A stretch of DNA of 64,000 nucleotides from Clostridia bacterium (GCA_900771345.1 CAAGNQ010000027.1:1-64000); one strand, 5' to 3'; shown: positions 8,987-17,887, counted from the stretch's first letter. Notes: generated by a model from the letters alone, not told the origin. Program-made: numbers and translations.

Positions 8987-9838
8987 TTACACCACTCTTC
9001 GTGCAGTAATATAATAACTCCAACGTAAATTAGAGATTGGCTCTATCACGGCATAGTCACTAGCCGTGTGCAAAATATAATTTCCTCCAAAATATATGCC
9101 CACGTGTCCTATTCTTTCAATCCCCGTCTTGTTTTTTCTAGACGCATTAGTGAAAAACATCAGGTCTCCCCTTCTTAAGTCCTTTTTTTCCACCTTAACC
9201 CCGTTTAATGACTGCGTTCTACTGGTCATGTCAAGAATAACTTTGTTCGTTTTAAAGTAAACGTATTGAACTAGCGCCGAGCAGTCAAACTCACCGTTAA
9301 CAAAATTAGAATTAAGTTTGCCGTTCCCCCAATGATAGCGCTGGCTACCCCAAACGTACGGATAGCCCATTAAACTAGCACCGAAAGAAATGGCACTTTC
9401 CACCTCATCACTGCCTATATCAAACTCTAAAAGTTCAGTATAGTCTTTGTAAACGTATGCTGTTTTTTCCTTAAAAACCGTCTTATAATAATTGCCTTCC
9501 GTTCCGTGATATTCTAGCATATCGTTTTTATCCATTGCGCCAACGACTTTATAATTCCCTGCACCACTCCTAACGTTAAGCCCGTCAGTATTGCTTTTTA
9601 TGTAAATTTTTTTCTTAGAATTTTGCGAAGAATTTGAACTGTTTCCCTGACTATCTTCATTGTCTTCGCTATTGCTAGGAAGGTCCTCCATATCAAAGGG
9701 TGGGAGAGCTGGATTTTGAGGCTTAACGCCCTCCGTATCGCTTGTACCTGGAATAATCTCACCCGAATTAGCCTTAGTAGTGCAACCACAAAGTGTCAAC
9801 ATTATTAGACACAAAAATGCAATAATAAATCTTTTCAT
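8987..9838 (-). CDS. SH3 and NlpC/P60 domain lipoprotein (cell-wall endopeptidase)
   Basis: 283-aa predicted lipoprotein: signal peptide with lipobox LCGC (Cys19), then a low-complexity Asp/Asn/Ser linker (~50-75), a bacterial SH3 domain (~77-137, LNVRSGAGNYKVVG) and a C-terminal NlpC/P60 domain. The catalytic triad candidates are Cys186 (GEFDCSALVQY), His245 (RIGHVGIYFGG) and His257. The family cleaves peptidoglycan stem peptides (gamma-D-Glu to diamino acid), so a role in wall remodelling outside the membrane is expected. It lies 27 bp upstream of maf, probably one transcript. Confidence 0.9.
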   Translation of the reverse strand: MKRFIIAFLCLIMLTLCGCTTKANSGEIIPGTSDTEGVKPQNPALPPFDMEDLPSNSEDNEDSQGNSSNSSQNSKKKIYIKSNTDGLNVRSGAGNYKVVGAMDKNDMLEYHGTEGNYYKTVFKEKTAYVYKDYTELLEFDIGSDEVESAISFGASLMGYPYVWGSQRYHWGNGKLNSNFVNGEFDCSALVQYVYFKTNKVILDMTSRTQSLNGVKVEKKDLRRGDLMFFTNASRKNKTGIERIGHVGIYFGGNYILHTASDYAVIEPISNLRWSYYITARRVV

Positions 9839-9965
9839 GGCTACATTATATCATGCCACCATAACCTTTTCAATAGGAGGTTATTTCCAGTTTGTTTGGC
9901 AATAGTTAGTAATTTTTTTGTTAATAGTATCGCAAAAAGTATCGGAGAATTTTTTGCGTTGAGGA

Positions 9966-10030
9966 GAAGCCGACGTTAACGCTATAAGGTCGCTCGTTTG
10001 TGCGACCTTATGCAATATTCGTCCTGCTTC
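9966..10030 (-). other. Nested stem-loop element downstream of tRNA-Pro
   Basis: An outer helix GAAGC-GACG (9966-9975) with CGTC-GCTTC (10020-10030), each with a small bulge, encloses a perfect 10-bp helix ATAAGGTCGC/GCGACCTTAT (9984-9993 / 10002-10011). Further downstream on the minus strand a GCAAAAA/TTTTTGC hairpin follows. It sits directly after the tRNA-Pro 3' end and may be a processing or termination structure, or part of an unrecognised small RNA. The rest of the gap between 9839 and 10034 shows nothing else. Confidence 0.5.
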
Positions 10031-10034
10031 GACG

Positions 10035-10110
10035 TGGTCGGGGCGACGGGATTTGAACCCACGACCTCATGGTCCCGAACCATGCGCGCTACCAACTGCG
10101 CTACACCCCG
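10035..10110 (-). tRNA. tRNA-Pro (CGG)
   Basis: Minus-strand cloverleaf: acceptor CGGGGTG/CGCCCCG, anticodon loop TTCGGGA (CGG) in the CATGG/CCATG stem, T-arm GTGGGTTCAAATCCC and encoded CCA (10037-10035). Confidence 0.95.
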
Positions 10111-10132
10111 AAAGTTAATTTAAGTTTGCCAT

Positions 10133-10164
10133 AAAAAAGCGCTAGCATGTCTGCTAACGCTTTA
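10133..10164 (-). terminator. Terminator of the lysC operon
   Basis: Inverted repeat AAAGCGCTAGCA (10136-10147) / TGCTAACGCTTT (10152-10163) with a T-run on the minus strand. It separates lysC from tRNA-Pro. Confidence 0.85.
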
Positions 10165-10239
10165 TATTATATTCCTTTTATTATTAAAATGCAAGATTTT
10201 TTTAACTAGTTTTTTCTATTTTCTTATCTATATTATCAA

Positions 10240-11556
10240 CTAGTTAAACGCGTTGTATATAACCCTAATGCACTTTTCATAATCAGAATTTGCAACGCCT
10301 ATAATAATATTAAGTTCAGAAGAGCCTTGGTCAATCATTTGGATATTGATATTCGCATTAGCAAGCGCATTAAATAACGTTGCCGCCGTTCCTGGACGAC
10401 GCGCCATTCCGTGACCAACTGTTGCGATAAGCGAAATATTCTCGATAACGTGCACGTAATCAGGATTTACGTTTTCTCTTATTTCACTCACCAAATCACT
10501 TAAAACGCCGTTTTTTAACTGTTCGCTTTCAATTACTATAGACAAAGTGTCAATACCCGATGGAACGTGTTCTACACATAGATTAAAATGTTCAACAACC
10601 GATAAAACCTTTCTTATAAATCCGACTTCAGCGTTCATCATAGATTTTTCGATAAGCAAAACGGTAAAATTCTTTTTACCGGCAATACCCGTAATAATAG
10701 AGTTGTCAGGATTATTATATTTTTCATTAGGAACAATCATAGTTCCTTCATCTTCAGGCTTAAAGGTGTTTTTAATGTTTATAGGAATTCTTCTTTTCAT
10801 AACGGGACTAATTGCCTCAGCGTGAAGAACAGATGCACCCATATATGAAAGTTCACGAACTTCCTTATAAGTGATTTGTTTAATAACTTTTGCTTCTGGC
10901 ACGATTCTAGGGTCACAAACCAAAAATCCACTTACGTCCGTCCAGTTCTCATAAACGTCAACCTTCATTGCTCTAGCAATAATCGAGCCGGTTATATCGC
11001 TTCCTCCACGGCTAAACGTCTTTATGTCGCCTTGGAAATTTTTGCCGTAAAAACCTGGAACAACCACCTTTTCAAGACTTGAAAGTTTACTGCTAGTCTT
11101 ATCATCAGTATAGTCTTGGTTAAGTTTACCGTGGCTGTCAAACCTAATAATATCGGCAGCATCAACAAAAGTAAAACCTAAAAACTCTGCAATAATAATT
11201 GCACTTAAATACTCACCTCTAGACGCTGAAAAGTCTGCACTTTTGTTGTTTACAATATCATTTTCAGTCTTATCAAGAATACTATCTATATCAAGGCTTA
11301 ACCCTAAATCCTTAACTATCTCAACAAATCTTTTTCTAATGATGCTAAAAGTTTGCTTGCAGTTGCCCTTTTCTAAAACCTCGTTATAGCAACGGTACAA
11401 CATGTCGGTTATTTTAATATCATCTTTAAATCTTTTTCCCGGTGCTGATACAACGACGAATTTTCTCGATTTATCAGCGTCTATAATGCTCTTTACTTGT
11501 CTAATAGCATTTGCATCTGCCATTGACGTTCCACCAAATTTACATACTTTAATCAT
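10240..11556 (-). CDS. lysC: Aspartate kinase
   Basis: 438-aa enzyme for the first step of the aspartate pathway (Lys, Thr, Met, diaminopimelate): aspartate + ATP to aspartyl phosphate. Visible: the kinase entry KFGGTSMAD at residues 5-13, the substrate loop FSRGGSDITGSIIA, and two C-terminal ACT-type repeats (~295-438) with VEHVPSGIDTLSI and IQMIDQGSSELNI, the usual allosteric sites. Its ATG overlaps the end of the DUF1015 gene by 4 bp, so translation is probably coupled. Which end product inhibits it cannot be told. Confidence 0.95.
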   Translation of the reverse strand: MIKVCKFGGTSMADANAIRQVKSIIDADKSRKFVVVSAPGKRFKDDIKITDMLYRCYNEVLEKGNCKQTFSIIRKRFVEIVKDLGLSLDIDSILDKTENDIVNNKSADFSASRGEYLSAIIIAEFLGFTFVDAADIIRFDSHGKLNQDYTDDKTSSKLSSLEKVVVPGFYGKNFQGDIKTFSRGGSDITGSIIARAMKVDVYENWTDVSGFLVCDPRIVPEAKVIKQITYKEVRELSYMGASVLHAEAISPVMKRRIPINIKNTFKPEDEGTMIVPNEKYNNPDNSIITGIAGKKNFTVLLIEKSMMNAEVGFIRKVLSVVEHFNLCVEHVPSGIDTLSIVIESEQLKNGVLSDLVSEIRENVNPDYVHVIENISLIATVGHGMARRPGTAATLFNALANANINIQMIDQGSSELNIIIGVANSDYEKCIRVIYNAFN

Positions 11557-12773
11557 TTTGTAATCCTTCTCCCTTCAAGATAGTATCTTTTTTCTACGCC
11601 TTCTCCCATTGAAAAAGTCTTTCTAGGAAAGGCTCCGTTAGATGAAACGTATCTAAACAAGTCTGACTTTTCAAGTTTATTAAACAGTATCCCGACTGCG
11701 TCATTCCTTTCATCTACTAGTTTTTTAATGTTTTTTTCACCGTGAATATAATCAACCACACCACCAAACTTTGAAATATATTCTTTTATATATGCGTCCA
11801 CTTGCCTAATGCCGTCTGGCAGGCTGTTGTTTTTATTGCTCTCTTTCATCTCGCCGTCAGAATAAATTTTCATTTGCCCACCGTCTATTTGGTTTAATCC
11901 GTTAATAAAACTTTCTTTATCAACACCGTAAACAAATCTGTAGATAGGCTCAAAATATATCCCTTCATCATAAATGTTAACAAACTCAACGAGAGCAAAT
12001 CTTGCAGGGTGGTCTACTTGTTCTAAAGGGGTTAAACCTTCTTTAATATTATTCCAATGGGTTTTGGCAGTTGCGAGTGAATGGTTTCCATCGCCTACTG
12101 CGAAAGCAAATTTATCGTCTTTGCCGTATTTTGCGATAAGCCTTTCACTGTCTAACAGTTCTGCGAACTTATCTTTAATTTCCTTTGGCACGAAATATCC
12201 CTCTATCTCTCCACCGTTCATATTGAGAGTAAACGAATATAGTTTTTTTAAGGTTGCTCTTTGCTCGTATAATTTTTCGGTAATCTCTCTCTTTTCGTCA
12301 TCAAAAAGCACCATAACGTGAGGAAATTCAACGTCAGCATCCTTTCTAATTTTTAATCGAGGAGGAATTCTCTCTTCAATAGTCCCCTCGGTTGCTCTAA
12401 TGAGCGAGTTAGGTTTGGCATATTCATATTTTTCAAGGTCAATAGCACCAACAAGCCCTATCCTACGCTCGACGAAAGGGGTCTTTCTAACGGTTAATAT
12501 AAACCCTTCTTCAAGTTCTTCAAAAACCCCTGACAAAAGATATTCAGAAATATTTTTATTAATTTTTTTAATACGCTCGTCTAAATTGTCCTCAAGATAA
12601 ATTTCGGGAAGGGTTAAATCAAGCGTTGTCCTTTTTCCCTTAACAAGCTTTTCTAATTGTTGCCAGTATTCTTTTTCACTAGTAAACTGGTCACACGCAA
12701 TGCACGCCCAAGCCGTCATATCGTCGGTCTTCGGCAAGAGTATTTTAGCGCTCTCTATTCCTGTCTCTACCAT
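11553..12773 (-). CDS. DUF1015 family protein
   Basis: 406-aa protein of the DUF1015 family, recognised by the N-terminal ACDQFTSEKEYWQ, the FAVGDGNHSLATAKTHW block (Gly-Asp-Gly-Asn-His) and the LVEFVNIYDEGIYFEPI block. Family members are often found beside serine/phosphoglycerate genes in Clostridia, but the function is unknown. A GAGGAAAG ribosome site precedes the ATG. It lies 12 bp after the small membrane peptide gene and overlaps lysC. Confidence 0.9.
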   Translation of the reverse strand: MVETGIESAKILLPKTDDMTAWACIACDQFTSEKEYWQQLEKLVKGKRTTLDLTLPEIYLEDNLDERIKKINKNISEYLLSGVFEELEEGFILTVRKTPFVERRIGLVGAIDLEKYEYAKPNSLIRATEGTIEERIPPRLKIRKDADVEFPHVMVLFDDEKREITEKLYEQRATLKKLYSFTLNMNGGEIEGYFVPKEIKDKFAELLDSERLIAKYGKDDKFAFAVGDGNHSLATAKTHWNNIKEGLTPLEQVDHPARFALVEFVNIYDEGIYFEPIYRFVYGVDKESFINGLNQIDGGQMKIYSDGEMKESNKNNSLPDGIRQVDAYIKEYISKFGGVVDYIHGEKNIKKLVDERNDAVGILFNKLEKSDLFRYVSSNGAFPRKTFSMGEGVEKRYYLEGRRITK

Positions 12774-12785
12774 AAGTCTTTCCTC

Positions 12786-12926
12786 TTATTTGCCTAAAAA
12801 CAATACGAAAACGGTTACTACGGCAAGCACGATTGCAATCCCCATAAAACCTATGTTTTTCCATATTCTTTTTGTTCTTTCTCTACTCTCTAATTCGCTA
12901 CTAGGCGTTACTATTTTATCAATCAT
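12786..12926 (-). CDS. Small single-span membrane protein, 46 aa, unknown
   Basis: A 46-residue frame with a strong AGGAG ribosome site six bases before the ATG. The first ~25 residues are polar and charged (MIDKIVTPSSELESRERTKR), followed by one hydrophobic helix (IGFMGIAIVLAVVTVFVLFL) and a GK end: a typical single-span small membrane protein with a cytosolic N-terminus. It fits tightly between cdaA (9 bp gap) and DUF1015 (12 bp gap) in the same operon. In many Firmicutes cdaA is followed by cdaR (ybbR), which is absent here. A function linked to CdaA is a guess. Confidence 0.75.
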   Translation of the reverse strand: MIDKIVTPSSELESRERTKRIWKNIGFMGIAIVLAVVTVFVLFLGK

Positions 12927-12935
12927 TTTTAACTC

Positions 12936-13766
12936 CTATTTCTTAACAATATCAAGTTCTTGCCAGTAATATTTAGACAGTTCTTTTTTAAGCATTTCGG
13001 TATCGGCGTATCTTTGAATCTGCCCTGCTCTCGCTATCGAGATAATGCCCGTTTCCTCTGAAACGATAATCGACATAACGTCAAGCGACTCGGTAACGCC
13101 AATTCCTGCCCTATGCCTTGTGCCTAAATCTTTTGGAATGTTATCAACGTTCTGCGAAAGAGGCAAGAAACAGCCTGCTGAAACAATCTTATTCCCGTTA
13201 ATAATCATTGCGCCGTCGTGAAGAGGCGTTTTTGGGAAAAATACGCTTTCAATCAGTTGGCTAGAAATATCACAATCGAGTTTAACGCCACTATCAAGTA
13301 TCTGATTAGGTACGTTGCCTGAGCATAAAACTATAATCGCACCCACGTCGTTTTTCGACATATTTTGAAGTGCTTTAATAATTTCGTTTATGCACCCTTT
13401 AGCCCTTTCCTCGTCAATAGAAAGCCCGTCGTGTTTAATGTCAAGCATCTTGCTGTTTTTCCTATTCCAAATAAGCCTTCTTAATTCAACGGTATATAGC
13501 ACCATAACGGCGATTAAAAATACAGCAGGAATAAGAAGATAAATAGTTCCATTCACCTTTGGAATAAACGTTATAAGCGCTGCGCCGATAAGCATTGCAA
13601 ATACGAACAATATAATAAGAGTGCCTGCGTCGTTATCTGCCATAAATTTTATAAAGTAATAATAAAGTATGGTAAAAACGATAATAGTTGCAACCATTGC
13701 AACGGTCATCTCTGCATTACCCGTAAAACTTTGCCAAACGGCACTTATTTTCTCTGCTAAATTCAT
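12936..13766 (-). CDS. cdaA: Diadenylate cyclase CdaA (c-di-AMP synthase)
   Basis: 276-aa membrane enzyme that makes c-di-AMP from two ATP, controlling potassium and osmolyte balance. Three N-terminal transmembrane helices (~20-45, 47-66, 73-92) precede the DAC domain (~110-265), which carries the essential DGA (184-186, LHDGAMII) and RHR (217-219, GTRHRAGIG) motifs. Length fits CdaA/DacA. Encoded in a tight group with holA upstream and the 46-aa membrane peptide downstream. No cdaR and no glmM follow, unlike the common cdaA-cdaR-glmM order. Confidence 0.96.
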   Translation of the reverse strand: MNLAEKISAVWQSFTGNAEMTVAMVATIIVFTILYYYFIKFMADNDAGTLIILFVFAMLIGAALITFIPKVNGTIYLLIPAVFLIAVMVLYTVELRRLIWNRKNSKMLDIKHDGLSIDEERAKGCINEIIKALQNMSKNDVGAIIVLCSGNVPNQILDSGVKLDCDISSQLIESVFFPKTPLHDGAMIINGNKIVSAGCFLPLSQNVDNIPKDLGTRHRAGIGVTESLDVMSIIVSEETGIISIARAGQIQRYADTEMLKKELSKYYWQELDIVKK

Positions 13767-13776
13767 ACCTAACCAC

Positions 13777-14742
13777 CTATTTTTCAGTAATAATTCTAAA
13801 TATGGAAATCCACATTCCCTCGTCAGCGTTCATTAGCCCACACTTAATTTTATAGTCTACGTCCGTCAAGTAATCTACGGCACTTTTTAGCCCCCTAATC
13901 TTAAACGCCTTTGCTTGCTCTTGTATCTTTTTAGTGGCAAACTCTTTTATCCCAAAAATTTCAGCAAGTTCAGCCGTGCTCTTTTGGCTTATGGAAGCGT
14001 GAAGAAGCCGTCTGAAATAATTATAAAGCGAAGTGATTATTCTTTGGTGCGTTTCGCCTTTAGAAAGCATATCTTTTAATATTGATAGCGCCTTATCAAA
14101 CTTTTTTTTGCCGATAAAATCGGTCATTTCATAAATCTTATGCTCGGTATCCCGTGCGACCATTCCCTCCACGTCTTGAAGAGTAATTCTTCCGTTCTCG
14201 CCTGCATAAGCGATAAGTTTATTCGTTTCTCCCTCAACCCTCGTCATGTCCGAAAGGCAGTATTCCCCGATAAGCCTAGCCGTTTCCCCGTCAATACTAA
14301 CGTTGTTTTTTGTACATTCTGCTTTTATCCAGCGAGAGATTATAGAAAGGTCTGCTTTTTTGCATTCAACTACGGTAATCCCATCTAACTTTTTAAGGCT
14401 GGCGCACTCTTTCTCGTTTAATATCGCTAAAATTCCCGTGCTTAAGGGGTTACTAACGTAATCTTTAAATAATCCCTTAATCTGCTCCTGCTTAGGATAA
14501 AACTCCTTTACCACAGTAAGCCTTTTTTCGCTCATAAAAGGGTAGCCTTCTAACGACGCAACTAGTTCGCCTATAGAACAGTCCCCGTTAAATGCTACGA
14601 AATTGAGTTCGGGATTAGACACAAACTTGTTTTTAAGTAGCGTTAGACCTCGCTCTCTAAAAAAAGCGTCCTCCCCTTCAAATAGATATACGGAAAAGGC
14701 CTCGCCATTTTCCAAACCACTTTTAAACTCACTATATTTCAA
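13777..14742 (-). CDS. holA: DNA polymerase III subunit delta
   Basis: 321-aa clamp-loader subunit that opens the beta sliding clamp. It shows the HolA layout: N-terminal FSVYLFEGEDAFFRERGL, the PFMSEKRLTVVKEF strand, a central helical domain (LIGEYCLSDMTRVEGETNKL) and the C-terminal collar domain ending in LTDVDYKIKCGLMNADEGMW. Length typical. It sits between comEC and cdaA; the comEC-holA order is common in Firmicutes. Confidence 0.93.
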   Translation of the reverse strand: MKYSEFKSGLENGEAFSVYLFEGEDAFFRERGLTLLKNKFVSNPELNFVAFNGDCSIGELVASLEGYPFMSEKRLTVVKEFYPKQEQIKGLFKDYVSNPLSTGILAILNEKECASLKKLDGITVVECKKADLSIISRWIKAECTKNNVSIDGETARLIGEYCLSDMTRVEGETNKLIAYAGENGRITLQDVEGMVARDTEHKIYEMTDFIGKKKFDKALSILKDMLSKGETHQRIITSLYNYFRRLLHASISQKSTAELAEIFGIKEFATKKIQEQAKAFKIRGLKSAVDYLTDVDYKIKCGLMNADEGMWISIFRIITEK

Positions 14743-14813
14743 CGCAAACTACCTCTTATACATTTTAGCACCTTTTTGCATAATTTGCAACAATAATCAT
14801 TTTCTTTATTTAA

Positions 14814-16961
14814 TTATCTAATGAAAAAAGTAAGATTGCCTAGTGTTTGAGTATCTTGAATATTTAAATTTTTCAAATAACTGATTTTGGTTTTAGCCTC
14901 GATATTTTTTACTGCCATATTAACTTGGTCAAGAAATACGCAATAATCATATTTTTCACTATAGTCTAAGTAATTAACGTTCCCTCTCTTTAGCGTGGAA
15001 AATATTAGAATTTTCTTATCTTTTATTCTCGCCTCAACGCTTTTTCCTTCCCTGCCAAAACTTATATTTGTATCATTTTCTGCTAAAATGCTTTTACCCT
15101 CAACATAATTATTAACCGTGTATAGAGGGAAAATTTTATAAATAATATTTTCCATCATCTCGTCACGCTCGCCAAAATAACATATATGCTCAAGCGTGAA
15201 CGTGCTTCTTAATGCTACTATAAAAGCAGGAATATCCACTTCAAAACCGTCAGTTATAATAAGTTCGTCAATGTGTTTAATATTGTTATTTTTTACTATT
15301 CGGCCTAATTTATAGGTTGAATAGTTTTTATTTGCGTCACTTATTACCATAACGTTATAATTAGAACTGCTTATAATAGTTGCGCATATATCATCACTTC
15401 CACTAACTATTAAACTCGTTTCTTCTTTAACGTAGAGATTATATCCGAAAGTCCCCACGATAAATAGTCCTGCAAAAATTAGGCTAACAATCCTTTTTGT
15501 CTTTACTTTAAGATTGAAAAAACCACTTGCCGTTATAAAAGATAGGTAATAAAAAATCGTAGAAATGCCCAGCAATATTCCACCGAACATAAAAATATCG
15601 TAATCAAATGCAGTTATTAAAATATTAATTAGTTTTAATGCGAGGTTAGGGATAAAAAGAGCAAGTGAATAAATATTAAATATTGCACCTATAAAGAGCA
15701 ATAAAAGAGTTGCAATAAAAATCACGCAAACGACTGGGATAAATATGAGATTTGCTATAATTGAAATTAAAGAGGCTTCTCCAAACGCCATTAAAAGAAT
15801 AGGAAAACCAAAAATTTGAGCAGAAAGAACGGTTGACAAGGAGTTAGCAAACTTTTTGGGCAGAAACTTAAAAAATCTATTGAATAACGGGGATAATAAA
15901 AGTATTCCTAAAACGACGACAAAAGAAAGTTGAAAACCAACGCAAAAGAGTTCGACGGGCATGAATAACAAGATAAGGGTACACGCAACGGAAATAGAAC
16001 TTATTCCGTCGTACTTTTCGCCAGAAATACTCCCCAAAAGCATAACGCTCGTCATTATTGCCGCTCTTATTGAGGATGCAGAAAATCCACATACACCTGC
16101 ATAGAAAAATAGTAGAGTTGAAATAGTTAGGGTTTTTAGTAGTCTGCTTGATTTGAGTTTATCTAAAACAAAGCCGATTGCCATAGCAAGAAAGCCTATA
16201 TGCAGACCTGAAACGGCAAAAATATGAGCAACCCCTGCCTGCCGATAAGAAGTAAGCGTGTCAATATCAATATAGTCGGAATTTCCTGTAAGTAGTGCGT
16301 ACGCAACGGCAAACTGCTTTGCGTCTAGCCCTTCTTTAAGCCCGTTTTTTATAAATAAATTAACCTTTTCAAAAATAGTCGGGTTTGAAGATAAATAGTT
16401 TATGTTATCTGCGCTTACGTTTGCCGAATATTTAACACCTTTCTCTATGCTATAACTGGAAAATCTACCCTCGTAAAAAAGTGGCTTGTCCTCAAGATAA
16501 CTGCTAAAACTAATAATGTCGCCTATCTTATAATCACTCTTTTGGTTTACAAATAGTTCTATCTTGAATTTGAGATTAGTTTTAACGTTTCCCTTAATAC
16601 TAACGTCTGTTAAAAGATACTTTTTTCCATAACTAGTATCAAAACTTTGGCAAATCCTTCCCTCAACAAAATAATAATGATTGTCAAGGTCGGCATTTTC
16701 ATAATTTTTTACGGTTATAAAAAAGGAAGTAATGCTTATAATAAATATTAAGAGAAAAATAATGCTGAAAATTAAACGCTTTCTGCGAGTTTCTTTTGTA
16801 GAATAAATAAACAAATAAAAAAGATTGCAACTAAAAAATATTGCACCCACCAAAACTGCAAGCGCAATAAAATTAATTAACAAACAATATGATAAAACAA
16901 TGCCAGCAACACAACTTAGTGCGATGAATAAAGTTAATCTAAAATTCAACAGTTTTTTCAT
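14814..16961 (-). CDS. comEC: ComEC/Rec2-type DNA uptake channel with degenerate C-terminal domain
   Basis: 715-aa membrane protein. The N-terminal region has two-three transmembrane helices and a DUF4131-like extracellular OB-type domain (~90-190); the competence domain (~225-480) has many helices and the signature AGVAHIFAVSGLHIGF. In natural transformation ComEC passes single-stranded DNA into the cytosol. The C-terminal ~220 residues occupy the place of the metallo-beta-lactamase-like nuclease domain, but the HxHxDH metal site is not seen: the expected position reads IDELIITDGFEVDIP. Nuclease function is therefore probably lost, or the domain has another role. It is the likely first gene of the group ending in lysC. 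Confidence 0.88.
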   Translation of the reverse strand: MKKLLNFRLTLFIALSCVAGIVLSYCLLINFIALAVLVGAIFFSCNLFYLFIYSTKETRRKRLIFSIIFLLIFIISITSFFITVKNYENADLDNHYYFVEGRICQSFDTSYGKKYLLTDVSIKGNVKTNLKFKIELFVNQKSDYKIGDIISFSSYLEDKPLFYEGRFSSYSIEKGVKYSANVSADNINYLSSNPTIFEKVNLFIKNGLKEGLDAKQFAVAYALLTGNSDYIDIDTLTSYRQAGVAHIFAVSGLHIGFLAMAIGFVLDKLKSSRLLKTLTISTLLFFYAGVCGFSASSIRAAIMTSVMLLGSISGEKYDGISSISVACTLILLFMPVELFCVGFQLSFVVVLGILLLSPLFNRFFKFLPKKFANSLSTVLSAQIFGFPILLMAFGEASLISIIANLIFIPVVCVIFIATLLLLFIGAIFNIYSLALFIPNLALKLINILITAFDYDIFMFGGILLGISTIFYYLSFITASGFFNLKVKTKRIVSLIFAGLFIVGTFGYNLYVKEETSLIVSGSDDICATIISSSNYNVMVISDANKNYSTYKLGRIVKNNNIKHIDELIITDGFEVDIPAFIVALRSTFTLEHICYFGERDEMMENIIYKIFPLYTVNNYVEGKSILAENDTNISFGREGKSVEARIKDKKILIFSTLKRGNVNYLDYSEKYDYCVFLDQVNMAVKNIEAKTKISYLKNLNIQDTQTLGNLTFFIR

Positions 16962-17020
16962 TTGTTTAACCTAATTAAATCAATTTTATGATAATCGGCA
17001 AAATTTGTCAATACATATTA

Positions 17021-17049
17021 TTGCAAATAATAGAAAAATTTGTTACAAT
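17021..17049 (+). promoter_or_regulatory. Promoter of the 6S-like RNA
   Basis: TTGCAA (17021-17026), 17-bp spacer, TACAAT (17044-17049). The predicted start near 17056 coincides with the base of the long RNA helix. Confidence 0.75.
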
Positions 17050-17055
17050 AAATTT

Positions 17056-17261
17056 AGCCTTCGTGGTGCGACAGGAAAAGCAAAAAAAATCCACAGAATA
17101 TATTAAAGAAAGCCATTGTCTAATATTGAGGAGTGGTGCTCTAAACCGTGTATTTTCCGGTTATCAAAAATAGAGATGCAGAGGCAATAAGCGTGGCATT
17201 CGCCTGTTAACAAAACGGGTTATTATTTTCTTTTCCATCGGCCAACGCAGGTTATTTTTTT
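17056..17261 (+). ncRNA. ssrS: Probable 6S RNA
   Basis: A ~206-nt non-coding transcript with its own promoter. Its 5' end (17055-17079) and 3' end (17230-17254) form a long imperfect helix that is directly followed by a run of T, so it also terminates itself. Inside are an A-rich 5' bubble strand (17081-17110), a 3' strand with the small hairpin CCTGTT/AACGGG, and an apical arm closed by GCCA/TGGC and TTGTC/GGCAA and topped by CTCTA-AACCG/CGGTT-TAGAG. Size, long closing stem, central bubble and 3'-strand hairpin match 6S RNA, which binds sigma-A RNA polymerase. The identification rests on shape, not on a conserved primary motif. Confidence 0.6.
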
Positions 17262-17337
17262 AAAAAGCACCTCTAATTACTTGCAAAAGGCAAAAGATTA
17301 TGGTAAAATATCAATCGTTGTTAATACAAAGGTGCAC

Positions 17338-17412
17338 GCCCTCATGGTCAAGCGGTTAAGACGCAGCCCTCTCACGGCTGAAACCGGGGTTCGATTCCCC
17401 GTGGGGGTGCCA
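17338..17412 (+). tRNA. tRNA-Glu (CTC)
   Basis: Anticodon loop CTCTCAC (CTC) in the CAGCC/GGCTG stem, D-arm GTCAAGCGGTTAAGAC and T-arm CGGGGTTCGATTCCCCG are standard for tRNA-Glu; acceptor GCCCTCA/TGGGGGT contains two G-U pairs; encoded CCA. Confidence 0.93.
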
Positions 17413-17418
17413 AAACAT

Positions 17419-17445
17419 AAAAGGACACAGATGTGTCCTTTTTTG
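17419..17445 (+). terminator. Terminator after tRNA-Glu
   Basis: AAAAGGACAC / GTGTCCTTTT hairpin with a tight loop followed by TTTT. Confidence 0.85.
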
Positions 17446-17496
17446 TTTTTTACTTAAAAATACTAACCCCGATGGATTTATTAATATCAATTATAA

Positions 17497-17799
17497 TTAT
17501 TTTTTTATAAATTCTATAATGTTTTTCTTTTTATCTAATGGCAAAGACTCTATTAAAGATTTTAATTCTTGGTCAACATTATAATCGGCAATGTTAGGGC
17601 TGAAAAATCTTTCAATAGAAAATTCGCATATTTCTAAAATTTGTAATAACTTCTCAATTGTTAATACGATTCTTCCACTTTCAAGTTGTGCGACATATTG
17701 TGGACTCATTCCCATTCTTAAACTAACTTCTCTTGCTGATAAATTTGCTTTATTTCTTACATAACCTATTCTTGATAGAATCTCTTTTATTGTCATCAT
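17497..17799 (-). CDS. XRE-family helix-turn-helix regulator
   Basis: 100-aa protein with an N-terminal HTH_XRE domain (residues ~5-62: NKANLSAREVSLRMGMSPQYVAQLESGR) and a short C-terminal extension with no recognisable sensor domain. GGGGAG ribosome site. Transcribed away from the SLOG-domain gene, with two operator-like inverted repeats in the shared promoter region, so autorepression and control of that gene are likely. Confidence 0.88.
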   Translation of the reverse strand: MMTIKEILSRIGYVRNKANLSAREVSLRMGMSPQYVAQLESGRIVLTIEKLLQILEICEFSIERFFSPNIADYNVDQELKSLIESLPLDKKKNIIEFIKK

Positions 17800-17887
17800 A
17801 TCTCCCCATATGCCCTTGATATAATTATTATAAATTAAGATTTATGACACATAGAAAAGCCACACACATAAATTATTATCAAATTTT

